Origin: Castellaniella sp034675905
GTDB taxonomy: Bacteria; Pseudomonadota; Gammaproteobacteria; Burkholderiales; Burkholderiaceae_B
NCBI RefSeq assembly: GCF_034675905.1
Contig: NZ_JAUCCV010000002.1
Span: 558,001-622,000 of the forward strand
Reading direction: 5' to 3'
Length of the DNA stretch: 64,000 nt
A program made the translations under genes and the position numbers. This document shows, one piece after another, positions 1 to 7,733 of this stretch (position 1 is the stretch's first letter; the number at the start of each line of letters is the position of its first letter). The notes under the pieces were generated by a model, which was given only the letters and a program-made list of their open reading frames with translations, did not search any database and was not told the origin of the DNA.

Positions 1-6
1 GGAACC

Positions 7-237
7 ATGAATATCTCGCTGCCCGACGCGCTGAAATCGTATGTGGACGATCAGGTCTCACAACGGGGATTCGGCACGCACAGCGAATACGTCCGCGACC
101 TCATCCGCAAAGATCTGGAACGCCACCAATTACGCGATACTTTGCTGGCTGGCGCAGCATCGCCTCCTGGTACGCCCGTCGATGCAGCTTATTTTGACGC
201 ACTGCGTCAGCGTATCCGCCAAAACACAGGCACTTGA
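7..237 (+). CDS. parD: ParD-family antitoxin of a type II toxin-antitoxin pair
   Basis: This 76-residue protein is predicted to be the antitoxin that binds and neutralises the ParE-like toxin encoded immediately downstream and represses the pair's own promoter. The N-terminal half (MNISLPDALKSYVDDQV, then GTHSEYVRDLIRKD) has the ribbon-helix-helix pattern of the ParD/CC2985 antitoxin family, a short beta strand followed by two helices. The C-terminal part is the less conserved toxin-binding tail. Its length is typical of the family. The stop codon overlaps the toxin start by one base (TGATG), which implies translational coupling. The promoter lies mostly outside the window, so regulation cannot be inspected. 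Confidence 0.9.
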   Translation: MNISLPDALKSYVDDQVSQRGFGTHSEYVRDLIRKDLERHQLRDTLLAGAASPPGTPVDAAYFDALRQRIRQNTGT

Positions 238-563
238 TGACGACCAGTAGGTCTATCATCCCACGCGGGCTTGCGCGACAGGATGTCGAGGATGCGCTGA
301 CCTACTACTTATCCGAGACATCAGAACGCATTGCACTGGGTTTCCTGGACACGCTCGAACATGCGTACGCCCACTTGGCACACTTTCCAGAAACTGGGTC
401 CAGCCGCTATGCGTATGAACTTCAGCTACCGGGTTTACGTGCCTGGGCCTTGGGTACTTACCCATACGTGATTTTTTATATTCTTGCAGACGGCAATATC
501 GACGTCTGGCGCATCCTGCACGCCAGCCGCGATATCCCTGCATGGCTATCCAGCCCTGAATAG
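237..563 (+). CDS. parE: ParE-family toxin of a type II toxin-antitoxin pair
   Basis: This protein of about 108 residues belongs to the RelE/ParE toxin superfamily, whose ParE branch usually poisons DNA gyrase. Family features are the N-terminal helical pair (ARQDVEDALTYYLSETSERIA), the middle stretch HFPETGSSRY, and the C-terminal strands LRAWALGTYPYVIFYI and IDVWRILHASRDIP. The last segment is the usual conserved end, with R and H flanking the HxxRD-like motif. I place the start at ATG 237, which shares its A with the antitoxin stop. An in-frame TTG at 234 is possible but less likely. The target (gyrase or ribosome) cannot be decided from sequence alone. The gene ends 13 bp before the convergent fghA. 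Confidence 0.88.
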   Translation: MTTSRSIIPRGLARQDVEDALTYYLSETSERIALGFLDTLEHAYAHLAHFPETGSSRYAYELQLPGLRAWALGTYPYVIFYILADGNIDVWRILHASRDIPAWLSSPE

Positions 564-576
564 CCGCTTACCCTAC

Positions 577-1446
577 CTACCCCTGCAACGCCACCGCATG
601 ATGCGCCACGTGATCGCCGATAAAACTGGCGATGAAGTAATAGCTATGATCATGCCCGGCCTGCCGGCGCAAGGTCAGCGGATGCCCGGTCTCTTTGCAA
701 ACGGCTTCCAGCAGATCGGGGCGCAACTGCCCTGTCAGAAACTCATCCTCCAAGCCCTGATCCACCAATAGCGGCAAACGCTCGGCATCGGCGGCGGCTG
801 AGCGGATCAGCTCGACCGTATCCCACTGCGCCCAGGCAGCCTTGTCATCCCCCAGATAGGCCGCAAAGGCCTTTTGACCCCAAGGCGCCTGAGATGGCGC
901 GACGATAGGCGACAAAGCCGACACGCTGCGGTAGCGGCCAGGATTGCGCAAAGCCGTGATCAGCGCCCCGTGGCCGCCCATGGAATGGCCGGCAATCGCG
1001 CGGGCCGAGGTGGCGGGAAAGTGCTGTTCAATCAGGCCGGGCAGTTCTTGCGCCACGTAATCCTGCATGCGGTAATGCGCGGCCCACGGGGCCTGGGTGG
1101 CATTCAGATAAAAGCCTGCTCCCTGCCCCAGGTCATAGGCGGCATCGTCGGCCACGCCTTCGCCGCGCGGACTGGTATCCGGGACGACCAGGATCAGATT
1201 GTGCAAGGCGGCGTAAGCCTGGGCGCCGGCCTTGGTGATGAAATTCTGTTCCGTGCAGGTCAGACCCGACAGCCAGTACAGCACGGGGCAGGGTTCGCCG
1301 CGCACGGCGGCAGCAGGCAGGTAGATGCCAAAGCGCATGTCGCAGTTCAGCACGTCGGATTTATGTTGCCAGACTTCCTGGCTGCCGCCAAAGCTGGTGT
1401 GGCGCTCTACGCGCGTCAAAGCAGTATCTCGGGAAACATCATTCAC
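577..1446 (-). CDS. fghA: S-formylglutathione hydrolase
   Basis: This esterase of the alpha/beta-hydrolase fold (289 residues) hydrolyses S-formylglutathione to formate and glutathione, the second step of glutathione-dependent formaldehyde detoxification in the cytoplasm. The nucleophile elbow GHSMGGHGAL carries the catalytic Ser. The Asp is expected in LLVDQGLEDEF and the His in AGHDHSYYF near the C-terminus. The oxyanion region LSGLTCTEQNF is also well kept. I choose GTG at 1446 because the longer frame to 1506 adds 20 residues absent from the family, and an AGG lies upstream of the GTG. It lies 73 bp downstream of adhC, the enzyme that makes its substrate. A hairpin with a T-run sits between them. 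Confidence 0.93.
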   Translation of the reverse strand: MNDVSRDTALTRVERHTSFGGSQEVWQHKSDVLNCDMRFGIYLPAAAVRGEPCPVLYWLSGLTCTEQNFITKAGAQAYAALHNLILVVPDTSPRGEGVADDAAYDLGQGAGFYLNATQAPWAAHYRMQDYVAQELPGLIEQHFPATSARAIAGHSMGGHGALITALRNPGRYRSVSALSPIVAPSQAPWGQKAFAAYLGDDKAAWAQWDTVELIRSAAADAERLPLLVDQGLEDEFLTGQLRPDLLEAVCKETGHPLTLRRQAGHDHSYYFIASFIGDHVAHHAVALQG

Positions 1447-1463
1447 TAGGGTTTTTTCCTCAC

Positions 1464-1493
1464 AAAAAAGATATGGCCGGCTGACGCCGGCCA
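1464..1493 (-). terminator. Hairpin plus T-run between adhC and fghA
   Basis: On the minus strand TGGCCGGC (1493-1486) pairs perfectly with GCCGGCCA (1481-1474) around a four-base loop. Five bases later comes a run of six T (1469-1464). The spacing between stem and T-run weakens it as a classical terminator. It may attenuate adhC transcripts before fghA or act as a partial terminator. Confidence 0.5.
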
Positions 1494-1519
1494 AAGGCGA
1501 AAACACCGATCAGAGCAGA

Positions 1520-2629
1520 TCAGTAATGCACGACAGATCGGATCGACTTGCCCTCGTGCATCAAATCGAAAGCGGTATTGATGTCGTCCAGCCCCATGGT
1601 GTGGGTGACGAAAGGCTCCAGGTCGATATCACCGCGCATGGCTTCCTGCACCATGCCGGGCAGCTGGGACCGGCCCTTGACGCCGCCAAAGGCGGTGCCG
1701 CGCCAGGATCGGCCCGTGACCAGCTGGAAAGGCCGGGTGGAAATTTCCTGTCCGGCGCCGGCCACGCCGATGATGATGGACTGGCCCCAGCCCCGGTGGG
1801 CGGATTCCAGAGCGGCGCGCATGACGTTGACGTTGCCGATGCACTCGAAACTATGGTCCACGCCCCAGCCGGTCATGCCGACGATGACTTGCTGGACAGG
1901 CTCGGTGTGATCCTTGGGGTTGACGCAATCCGTCGCGCCAAAGACTTTCGCCAGGGCAAACTTATCGGGGTTGGTATCCACCGCAATGATACGCCCTGCC
2001 CCGGCCTGGCGGGCGCCTTGCACCACGGCCAGGCCGATGCCGCCCAAACCGAACACCGCGACGGTGTCGCCGGGCTGGACTTTGGCCGTGTTGCGCACGG
2101 CGCCGATGCCGGTGGTGACGCCGCAGCCCAGCAGGCAAACCTGTTCGGGATTGGCCTGGGAGTCGATCTTGGCCAGGGAGACTTCCGCCACGACGGTGTA
2201 TTCGCTGAAGGTCGAACACCCCATATAGTGATAGATCGGCTGTCCCTGGTAGGAAAACCGGGTGGTGCCGTCGGGCATCAGGCCCTTGCCTTGCGTGGCG
2301 CGCACAGCGACGCACAGATTGGTCTTGCCGGACTTGCAGAACAGGCATTCGCCGCATTCGGCGGTGTACAGGGGGATGACGTGATCACCGGGGGCGACGC
2401 TGGTGACGCCTTCGCCGACTTCCACCACAATGCCGGCGCCTTCATGGCCCAGCACGGCGGGAAAGACGCCTTCGGGGTCGTCGCCGCTCAGGGTAAAGGC
2501 GTCGGTGTGGCAGACGCCCGTATGGGTGATCTTGATCAGGACTTCGCCCTTGCGGGGCGGTTCGACGTCGATTTCAACGATCTGCAGGGGTTGACCGGCC
2601 TCGAAGGCAACGGCGGCGCGAGATTTCAT
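1520..2629 (-). CDS. adhC: S-(hydroxymethyl)glutathione dehydrogenase / class III alcohol dehydrogenase
   Basis: This zinc-dependent, NAD-linked enzyme (369 residues) oxidises the spontaneous formaldehyde-glutathione adduct to S-formylglutathione. It can also reduce S-nitrosoglutathione. It is closely similar along its whole length to E. coli FrmA. Catalytic zinc ligands are visible in GVCHTDAF and GHEGAGIV, the structural zinc site is the four-Cys stretch CGECLFCKSGKTNLC, and the NAD-binding glycine motif is FGLGGIGLAVV. The start is ATG 2629, with GGAG eight bases upstream. An in-frame TTG at 2635 lacks support. It precedes fghA on the same strand, and no FrmR-type formaldehyde repressor gene is present nearby. 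Confidence 0.96.
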   Translation of the reverse strand: MKSRAAVAFEAGQPLQIVEIDVEPPRKGEVLIKITHTGVCHTDAFTLSGDDPEGVFPAVLGHEGAGIVVEVGEGVTSVAPGDHVIPLYTAECGECLFCKSGKTNLCVAVRATQGKGLMPDGTTRFSYQGQPIYHYMGCSTFSEYTVVAEVSLAKIDSQANPEQVCLLGCGVTTGIGAVRNTAKVQPGDTVAVFGLGGIGLAVVQGARQAGAGRIIAVDTNPDKFALAKVFGATDCVNPKDHTEPVQQVIVGMTGWGVDHSFECIGNVNVMRAALESAHRGWGQSIIIGVAGAGQEISTRPFQLVTGRSWRGTAFGGVKGRSQLPGMVQEAMRGDIDLEPFVTHTMGLDDINTAFDLMHEGKSIRSVVHY

Positions 2630-2819
2630 CAGCAAGACTCCGATTCAGACAGCTCAGGCAGAGGACCAGGACAGGAACGCCGCCATCGGCAAGGCGGCCT
2701 GTCCAACGGGCCTGGGCAGGAAGTGATGGGCCGATTATGGACAGAAGCCGGCCATAAGACAAACCGGCCAGCGGCTGGGGGCAAAATCCCAGGCGCTGGC
2801 CGATACACGCAATCAGGCG

Positions 2820-2854
2820 AAAACAGCCAGCACCGGGCGGTTGTCCGGTGCTGG
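2820..2854 (-). terminator. Intrinsic terminator after the sugar-acid operon
   Basis: A perfect 10-bp stem (CCAGCACCGG at 2827-2836 with CCGGTGCTGG at 2845-2854, eight-base loop) lies just past the stop codon of the semialdehyde dehydrogenase gene. On the minus strand it is followed by CTG and then TTTT. It would separate the sugar-acid operon from adhC. The rest of the 230-bp gap up to adhC shows only its Shine-Dalgarno site. Confidence 0.7.
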
Positions 2855-2859
2855 GCTGA

Positions 2860-4428
2860 TCAGAATTCCCGCTGCGCCACCCCCCACGGATTGGCGTCCT
2901 GCAAGGACTGGGGCAACATCTCCTGGGGCACGTCCTGATAGCAGACGGGCCGCAGGAAACGATCGATGGCCATCGTGCCGACCGACGTGGTGCGCGCATC
3001 GGATGTCGCCGGGAAGGGTCCGCCGTGCACCATGCCATGGCAGACCTCGACGCCGGTCGGAAAGCCATTGACCAGAATCCGGCCGGCCTTCAGTTCCAGA
3101 TCCGGCAGCAGCGCCTGCATCCAGGCGCCGTCGTCGGGCATCTGCGCCTGCAGCGTGGCCGTCAGTTGGCCTTCCAGGGCGCGGGCGATGGCGACCATGT
3201 CGTCCAGGCCTTCGCATTCGATCAGCACGGTGCTGGCGCCGAAGACTTCCGCTCCCAGCCCTTCCGGATCGGCCAGGAATGCGGCGGCGGATGTCAGAGC
3301 GACCGAGGTCTGGCACTGATTCGGCCCCTGGGCTTCCTGGCCTTGGGCCACGATGCGCACCTGCGCATGATTGCGCAGCGTCTGGACGCCGGACTCATAG
3401 GCGCGGTGAATGCCTGCCGTCAGCATGGTGGTCGCCGACGCGGCGGACGCCTGAGCGACGACTTCACGGGTGAAGCGCTCGAAATCCGGCCCCTTGACCC
3501 CCAGGACCAAGCCCGGATTGGTGCACAACTGGCCGGCGCTGCCGGTCAGCGAGGTGACGAAGCCCTGCGCGATCTGCTCGGCGCGGGCCTGCAAGGCGCC
3601 CGGCAAGAGGAACACCGGGTTCACGCTGCTCATTTCGGCAAACACGGGGATGGGTTCGGGCCGCGCGGCAGCCGTCTGCATCAGCGCCAAGCCGCCCTGG
3701 CGGGAGCCGGTGAAGGCCACCGCCTTGATCAAGGGATGGCTGGCCAGCTGCACGCCGATCTGGTTGCCTGGTCCGGTCAGCAGGGCAAACACGCCCGGCG
3801 GCAAGCCGCATTCCTGCGCAGCGGCGACCAGGGCGCGTCCGACCAATTCGGACGTTCCCAGATGGGCGGAATGGGCCTTGACCACAACCGGGCAGCCCGA
3901 GGCCAGCGCAGCGGCGGTATCGCCGCCCGCCACGGAAAAGGCCAAGGGGAAATTGCTAGCGCCAAACACCGTCACGGGGCCGATGGGAATGCGGCGCAGC
4001 CGGATGTCGCTGCGCGGCATGGGTTTGCGGTCGGGCTGCGCGCGTTCGATGCGCACACCCAGCCAGTCGCCGCGCCGCACCACGTCGGCAAACAAGCGCA
4101 GCTGGTTGACGGTACGGCCCAGCTCGCCGCGCAGGCGCGCCTGCGGCAGACCGGTTTCCTGCATGGCGCGATCGATCAGCGTATCGCCCAGGCCTTCGAC
4201 CTTGGCCGCCGCGGTTTCCAGGAACGTGGCGCGCGCCGTCAGGGGCAGATCGCGGTAGACCAGAAAGGCTTCCTGGGCCAGGCGCACGGCTTGGTCCACC
4301 TGGGCCGCATCGGCGCCCCGCCATTCGGGGGACAAGGCCTGGCCAGTCGCCGGGTTGACGGAATGCGCCGCTACCCCGGCGCCCTGCACCGCTTGTCCGC
4401 CAATCAAAAGATGACCCGTCACCTGCAT
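2860..4428 (-). CDS. 2-oxoglutarate semialdehyde dehydrogenase (aldehyde dehydrogenase family)
   Basis: This NAD(P)-dependent aldehyde dehydrogenase (522 residues) most resembles alpha-ketoglutaric semialdehyde dehydrogenase, which produces 2-oxoglutarate at the end of pentonate and hexarate pathways. Visible family features are the Asn region GASNFPLAFS (near 157-166), the glycine motif AFTGSRQGG, the general-base Glu in FAEMSSVNP (about 265) and the nucleophile Cys in GQLCTNPG (about 302). The start ATG overlaps the stop of the upstream FAH-fold gene (TGATG), and GGAG precedes it. It is the last gene of the operon that starts with tctC. The substrate assignment is inference from family resemblance and neighbours. 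Confidence 0.87.
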   Translation of the reverse strand: MQVTGHLLIGGQAVQGAGVAAHSVNPATGQALSPEWRGADAAQVDQAVRLAQEAFLVYRDLPLTARATFLETAAAKVEGLGDTLIDRAMQETGLPQARLRGELGRTVNQLRLFADVVRRGDWLGVRIERAQPDRKPMPRSDIRLRRIPIGPVTVFGASNFPLAFSVAGGDTAAALASGCPVVVKAHSAHLGTSELVGRALVAAAQECGLPPGVFALLTGPGNQIGVQLASHPLIKAVAFTGSRQGGLALMQTAAARPEPIPVFAEMSSVNPVFLLPGALQARAEQIAQGFVTSLTGSAGQLCTNPGLVLGVKGPDFERFTREVVAQASAASATTMLTAGIHRAYESGVQTLRNHAQVRIVAQGQEAQGPNQCQTSVALTSAAAFLADPEGLGAEVFGASTVLIECEGLDDMVAIARALEGQLTATLQAQMPDDGAWMQALLPDLELKAGRILVNGFPTGVEVCHGMVHGGPFPATSDARTTSVGTMAIDRFLRPVCYQDVPQEMLPQSLQDANPWGVAQREF

Positions 4429-5423
4429 CAGTGAATCTCCTTAATCGTAATCAGCGCATCCGCCGGCTGCTGGCCGATGGGATTGCGCAAGGCGCGGCCA
4501 AAGCCGCCCAGGGAAATCTCGAAACGATCCCCCGTCTGGGTGCGGATGCCATCCGCAAAGCTGAGCGTCGAGGTGCCGAAGAAATGCACGTGCACGTCGC
4601 CCGGGCGGCGAAAGCCCTCATATTTGAAGTGGTGGTGTTCCAGATTGGCCAGGGTGTGGGCCATATTGGCTTCGCCCGTGACAAAAGGCTTGGACCACAG
4701 CACCTGCCCGTCGCGCATGATGCGTGACTCGCCGCGCAGATCCGATGGCAGGTCGCCGATCAGGATTTCCGGGCCGAAGCTGCAGGCCCGCAGCTTGGAA
4801 TGCGCCAGCCACAGATAGTTGTGGCGTTCCGTGACGTGGTCGGAAAATTCGTTGCCCACGGCAAAACCCAGACGCACCGGCGTGCCGTCGGGCGCGATCA
4901 CATACAGGCCCACCAGTTCGGGTTCTTCACCCGCATCCTGGGCGCAGCCGGGCACCGGCAGCGGGCTTTCCGGCGCGACGACGCAATCGCCGTCGCCCTT
5001 GTAGAACCATTCCGGCTGCACGCCGACCTGGCCTGCTGCGGGATGCCCGCCTTCTAAACCCATCTTGAACATGCGCATGGAATCGCTGAGGCTGGCCTCG
5101 TCCGTATTCAGCTTGGCATGCATGGCATCGCGCGTGTCGGCGCTGCCCAGATGGGTCAAGCCCGTGCCGGTCACCAGGCAGTGCGCCGCATCGGGATGGG
5201 TCAACGGCGGCAGCAGCCGCTGCGAGTCGATCAATTCCTGATAGGACAGCACCTGGTTGCCCAGGTGTTGCTGGATCAGGTTCTTCAGCGGCACCTTGTG
5301 CTGCAGCGCCATCATGGCCAGCGCATAGACGCCGCCGACCAGCTCGATCACGCTGACCTGATCGGACTCGTCGACCAGCGCGGCCTTGACCCCCTGGGGG
5401 TCCTTGAATTGAATCAATCGCAT
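4428..5423 (-). CDS. AraD1/GguC-family protein (FAH fold), probable 2-keto-3-deoxy-sugar-acid dehydratase
   Basis: This 331-residue protein belongs to the fumarylacetoacetate-hydrolase superfamily and resembles proteins called AraD1 or GguC. Some of these dehydrate 2-keto-3-deoxy-L-arabonate to 2-oxoglutarate semialdehyde. Supporting stretches include HCLVTGTGLTHLGSA, VGLYVIAPDGTPVRLGFAVGNEFSDH and the acidic metal-site region around EPELVG and GNEFSDH, with HVHFFGTSTLSFADG near the C-terminus. The second of two adjacent ATGs (5423) has the better Shine-Dalgarno spacing. It overlaps the dehydrogenase that would consume its product, which supports the role. A hydrolase role in another keto-acid pathway cannot be excluded. 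Confidence 0.82.
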   Translation of the reverse strand: MRLIQFKDPQGVKAALVDESDQVSVIELVGGVYALAMMALQHKVPLKNLIQQHLGNQVLSYQELIDSQRLLPPLTHPDAAHCLVTGTGLTHLGSADTRDAMHAKLNTDEASLSDSMRMFKMGLEGGHPAAGQVGVQPEWFYKGDGDCVVAPESPLPVPGCAQDAGEEPELVGLYVIAPDGTPVRLGFAVGNEFSDHVTERHNYLWLAHSKLRACSFGPEILIGDLPSDLRGESRIMRDGQVLWSKPFVTGEANMAHTLANLEHHHFKYEGFRRPGDVHVHFFGTSTLSFADGIRTQTGDRFEISLGGFGRALRNPIGQQPADALITIKEIH

Positions 5424-5449
5424 CATGACTCCTTGTGTTGCGGTCCGGC

Positions 5450-6622
5450 TTATTCGATGACGTTGAACTGATCCAGATAGCGGTCCGACAGCGTCAGACC
5501 CAGGCCAGGCGTCGTTTCATCCAGATCGATGAAGCCGTTCACCGGAGCCGGATCGCCCTCGAAGATGTAATAGAACAGCTCGTTGCCGACCTCGACGTCA
5601 TGCACGGGGAAGTATTCCGACATGGGCGACGCCAGGGTGGACATGGTCAGGTGATAGTTGTGCATCTGGCCTGCGTGCGGGATGACCGGCACGCTGTAGG
5701 CTTCGGCCAGGGCGTTGATCTTGTGCGCCGCCGTGATGCCGCCTACGCGGTTCGTGTCGTATTGGATGACCGACACGGCGCGCTTGTCCAGCAGCTGGCG
5801 AAAGCCGTAGGTGGTGAATTCGTGCTCGCCGCCGGAAATCGGAATCGGCCCGTACTGGTTCAATTCCGCATAGCCGTCGATATCGTCGGCGATCACGGGC
5901 TCTTCCAGCCAGCGCGGTTCGAAGATTTCCAGCTTGGGCAGGATGCGCTTGGTGTATTCCAGGTTCCAGCCCATATAGCATTCCAGCATCAGGTCGGTGT
6001 CGTAGCCGATGACGTCGCGCACGGCCTGAACGCTGTCCAGGTTCTTGCGCACGCCGGCGGGACCGTCTTTCGGACCATAGCCAAAGCGCATCTTGAACGC
6101 GGTGAAGCCCTGGTCCACATAGGATTGGGCCTCGGCCTGCATGGCGTCCAGATCGGTGCGATACAGCTTGGACGCATAGCAGGGGATTTTTTCCTTGGTG
6201 CGCCCGCCCAGCAGCTTGAACACCGGGCGGCCGACGGCCTTGCCCATGATGTCCCACAAGGCGATGTCGATCGCGGAAATCGCCGCCATGGCCACGCCCT
6301 TGCGGCCCCAGGCCAGTGTGGAACGATACATGCGCTGCCACAGGTATTCGTAGTCGAAAGGATCGTGGCCGATCACCAGCGGCGCCAGATACTGGTCGAT
6401 GATCTGTTTGGCGATGCGCGGGGCCAGGGCGACATTGCCCAGGCCGACGATACCGTCATCGGTTTCGACTTCGACGACCGTCCAGCCGTGAAAGCGGAAC
6501 GTGCCCATGGAATCGCCCCGATCCCACAGGGCATCCATGGCGTTGGTGCAAAAATTCGCCTGCGGCGGCACAGTCTTGCCCTGCCATTCGAAAACGCGGG
6601 CGCGGATATTTTTGATCTTCAA
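5450..6622 (-). CDS. Enolase-superfamily sugar-acid dehydratase, L-rhamnonate dehydratase-like
   Basis: This 390-residue enzyme has the two-domain layout of the mandelate racemase branch: an N-terminal capping domain (about 1-130) and a TIM barrel. It matches rhamnonate dehydratase best. Shared marks are GPKDGPAGVRKN, SGGEHEFTTYGFR (Glu266, His267), VIPHAG (His316), and the C-terminal PVNGFIDLDETTPGLG. Predicted metal ligands are Glu214, Glu240 and Glu266. The first is usually Asp. It probably dehydrates an aldonic acid to a 2-keto-3-deoxy acid. The start is TTG 6622, supported by GGAG at six-base spacing. With AraD1 and the semialdehyde dehydrogenase downstream, a pentonate is a plausible substrate, but this is not proved. 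Confidence 0.85.
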   Translation of the reverse strand: MKIKNIRARVFEWQGKTVPPQANFCTNAMDALWDRGDSMGTFRFHGWTVVEVETDDGIVGLGNVALAPRIAKQIIDQYLAPLVIGHDPFDYEYLWQRMYRSTLAWGRKGVAMAAISAIDIALWDIMGKAVGRPVFKLLGGRTKEKIPCYASKLYRTDLDAMQAEAQSYVDQGFTAFKMRFGYGPKDGPAGVRKNLDSVQAVRDVIGYDTDLMLECYMGWNLEYTKRILPKLEIFEPRWLEEPVIADDIDGYAELNQYGPIPISGGEHEFTTYGFRQLLDKRAVSVIQYDTNRVGGITAAHKINALAEAYSVPVIPHAGQMHNYHLTMSTLASPMSEYFPVHDVEVGNELFYYIFEGDPAPVNGFIDLDETTPGLGLTLSDRYLDQFNVIE

Positions 6623-6666
6623 TTCAAGCTCCGTCTGGAAAATGCGGATAAGTTGTCAGGCGGGGC

Positions 6667-7689
6667 TCAGGCGTCGGCCTGTGCCCGGTAAGCGGCGCCC
6701 ATGCGGCTGGCGATCAGAAAGGCATTGCGCATGGCTTGCACATTGGCGCGGTTCTTGCCCGCGATGTCATAGGCGGTGCCGTGCGCCGGAGTGGTGATCG
6801 GCACCGGCAGGCCGCCTTGCACGGTGACGCCCTTTTCAAAGCCCATCAGCTTGATGGCGATCTGGCCCTGGTCGTGATACATGGTGACGATGGCGTCCAG
6901 TTGACCGTCGCGGGCCTTCAGGAAAATCGTGTCGGCGGGATACGGGCCCTGCACGGGAATGCCTTCCGCGTTCAGTTCCGCCACTGCCGGGGCGATGATC
7001 TCGACTTCTTCACGACCGCAGGTGCCGCCATCCCCGCCATGCGGATTGACCGCCGCCACGGCGACCCGAGGCTGCGGATTGCCGGCTGCCTGCAGGGACC
7101 GATAGATCAGGCGGCTGGCGTCCAGCACACGATCACGGGTGATGTACTGCGTGGCGTCCTTCAGCGGGATGTGCGAGGACACCCGTGCCGTCCACAAGCC
7201 GTCCAGGGTATTGAATTCGCAGAAATAGCCGTTGACCTTCAGGTATTCGGCGAAATGGTGCAATTCGTCTTCGTGGCGCAGCCCGCCCATCTTCATGGCG
7301 TGCTTGTTCAGCGGCGCAAAGCAGATGGCATCGATCTGGCGCGCCTGGGCTGCGTCCATGCAAAGGTTCAGCACCTGCAGCACGGATGCGCCGCCGGCGC
7401 GATCCACCTGCCCCATCACGACCTGATCGGCCCGGACCGTCTCCACGGCCACGAACAGGGGCAGGTCCGATGGCGCCTGGCGCGCCTGGGCCAGCGAGGC
7501 CAGCGGACGGGTCGGCACCTGCACGCCGGCGATGGTCTGCCCGTGTTCCCACAACCAGGGGTCGCCCACCAGCACGATCTTGGCATCACCCAGTTCCGCC
7601 GGCTGGGACAGCAGCTTGGCGATCAGTTCAGCGCCGATACCGGCCGGGTCGCCCAGCGTCAGGGCCACAATGGTTTGTTCTTGCTTCAT
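6667..7689 (-). CDS. PdxA2-like 4-hydroxythreonine-4-phosphate dehydrogenase family protein
   Basis: This 340-residue NAD-dependent dehydrogenase belongs to the PdxA family. Landmarks are LGDPAGIGAEL at the N-terminus, NPHGGDGGTCGREE and MYHDQGQIAIKLMGF with metal-binding histidines, and TPAHGTAYDIAGKNRA near the C-terminus. Its divergence from true PdxA (for example GGLPVPITTPAHG) and its catabolic neighbourhood point to the PdxA2 group. Some members of that group oxidise and decarboxylate phosphorylated four-carbon acids such as D-threonate 4-phosphate. Those systems include a DUF1537-type kinase, which is not encoded here. It lies 44 bp downstream of tctA. A role in vitamin B6 synthesis is less likely. 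The substrate is unknown. Confidence 0.83.
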   Translation of the reverse strand: MKQEQTIVALTLGDPAGIGAELIAKLLSQPAELGDAKIVLVGDPWLWEHGQTIAGVQVPTRPLASLAQARQAPSDLPLFVAVETVRADQVVMGQVDRAGGASVLQVLNLCMDAAQARQIDAICFAPLNKHAMKMGGLRHEDELHHFAEYLKVNGYFCEFNTLDGLWTARVSSHIPLKDATQYITRDRVLDASRLIYRSLQAAGNPQPRVAVAAVNPHGGDGGTCGREEVEIIAPAVAELNAEGIPVQGPYPADTIFLKARDGQLDAIVTMYHDQGQIAIKLMGFEKGVTVQGGLPVPITTPAHGTAYDIAGKNRANVQAMRNAFLIASRMGAAYRAQADA

Positions 7690-7733
7690 GATCTCATCAT
7701 CCGAAAAAACGATTCATCAATTCAAAGGGCGGA

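Noticed and set aside
1325..2938. Long plus-strand frame of 537 codons antisense to adhC and fghA
   Set aside because: High-GC antisense shadow. The minus strand encodes complete, highly conserved enzymes over the same bases.
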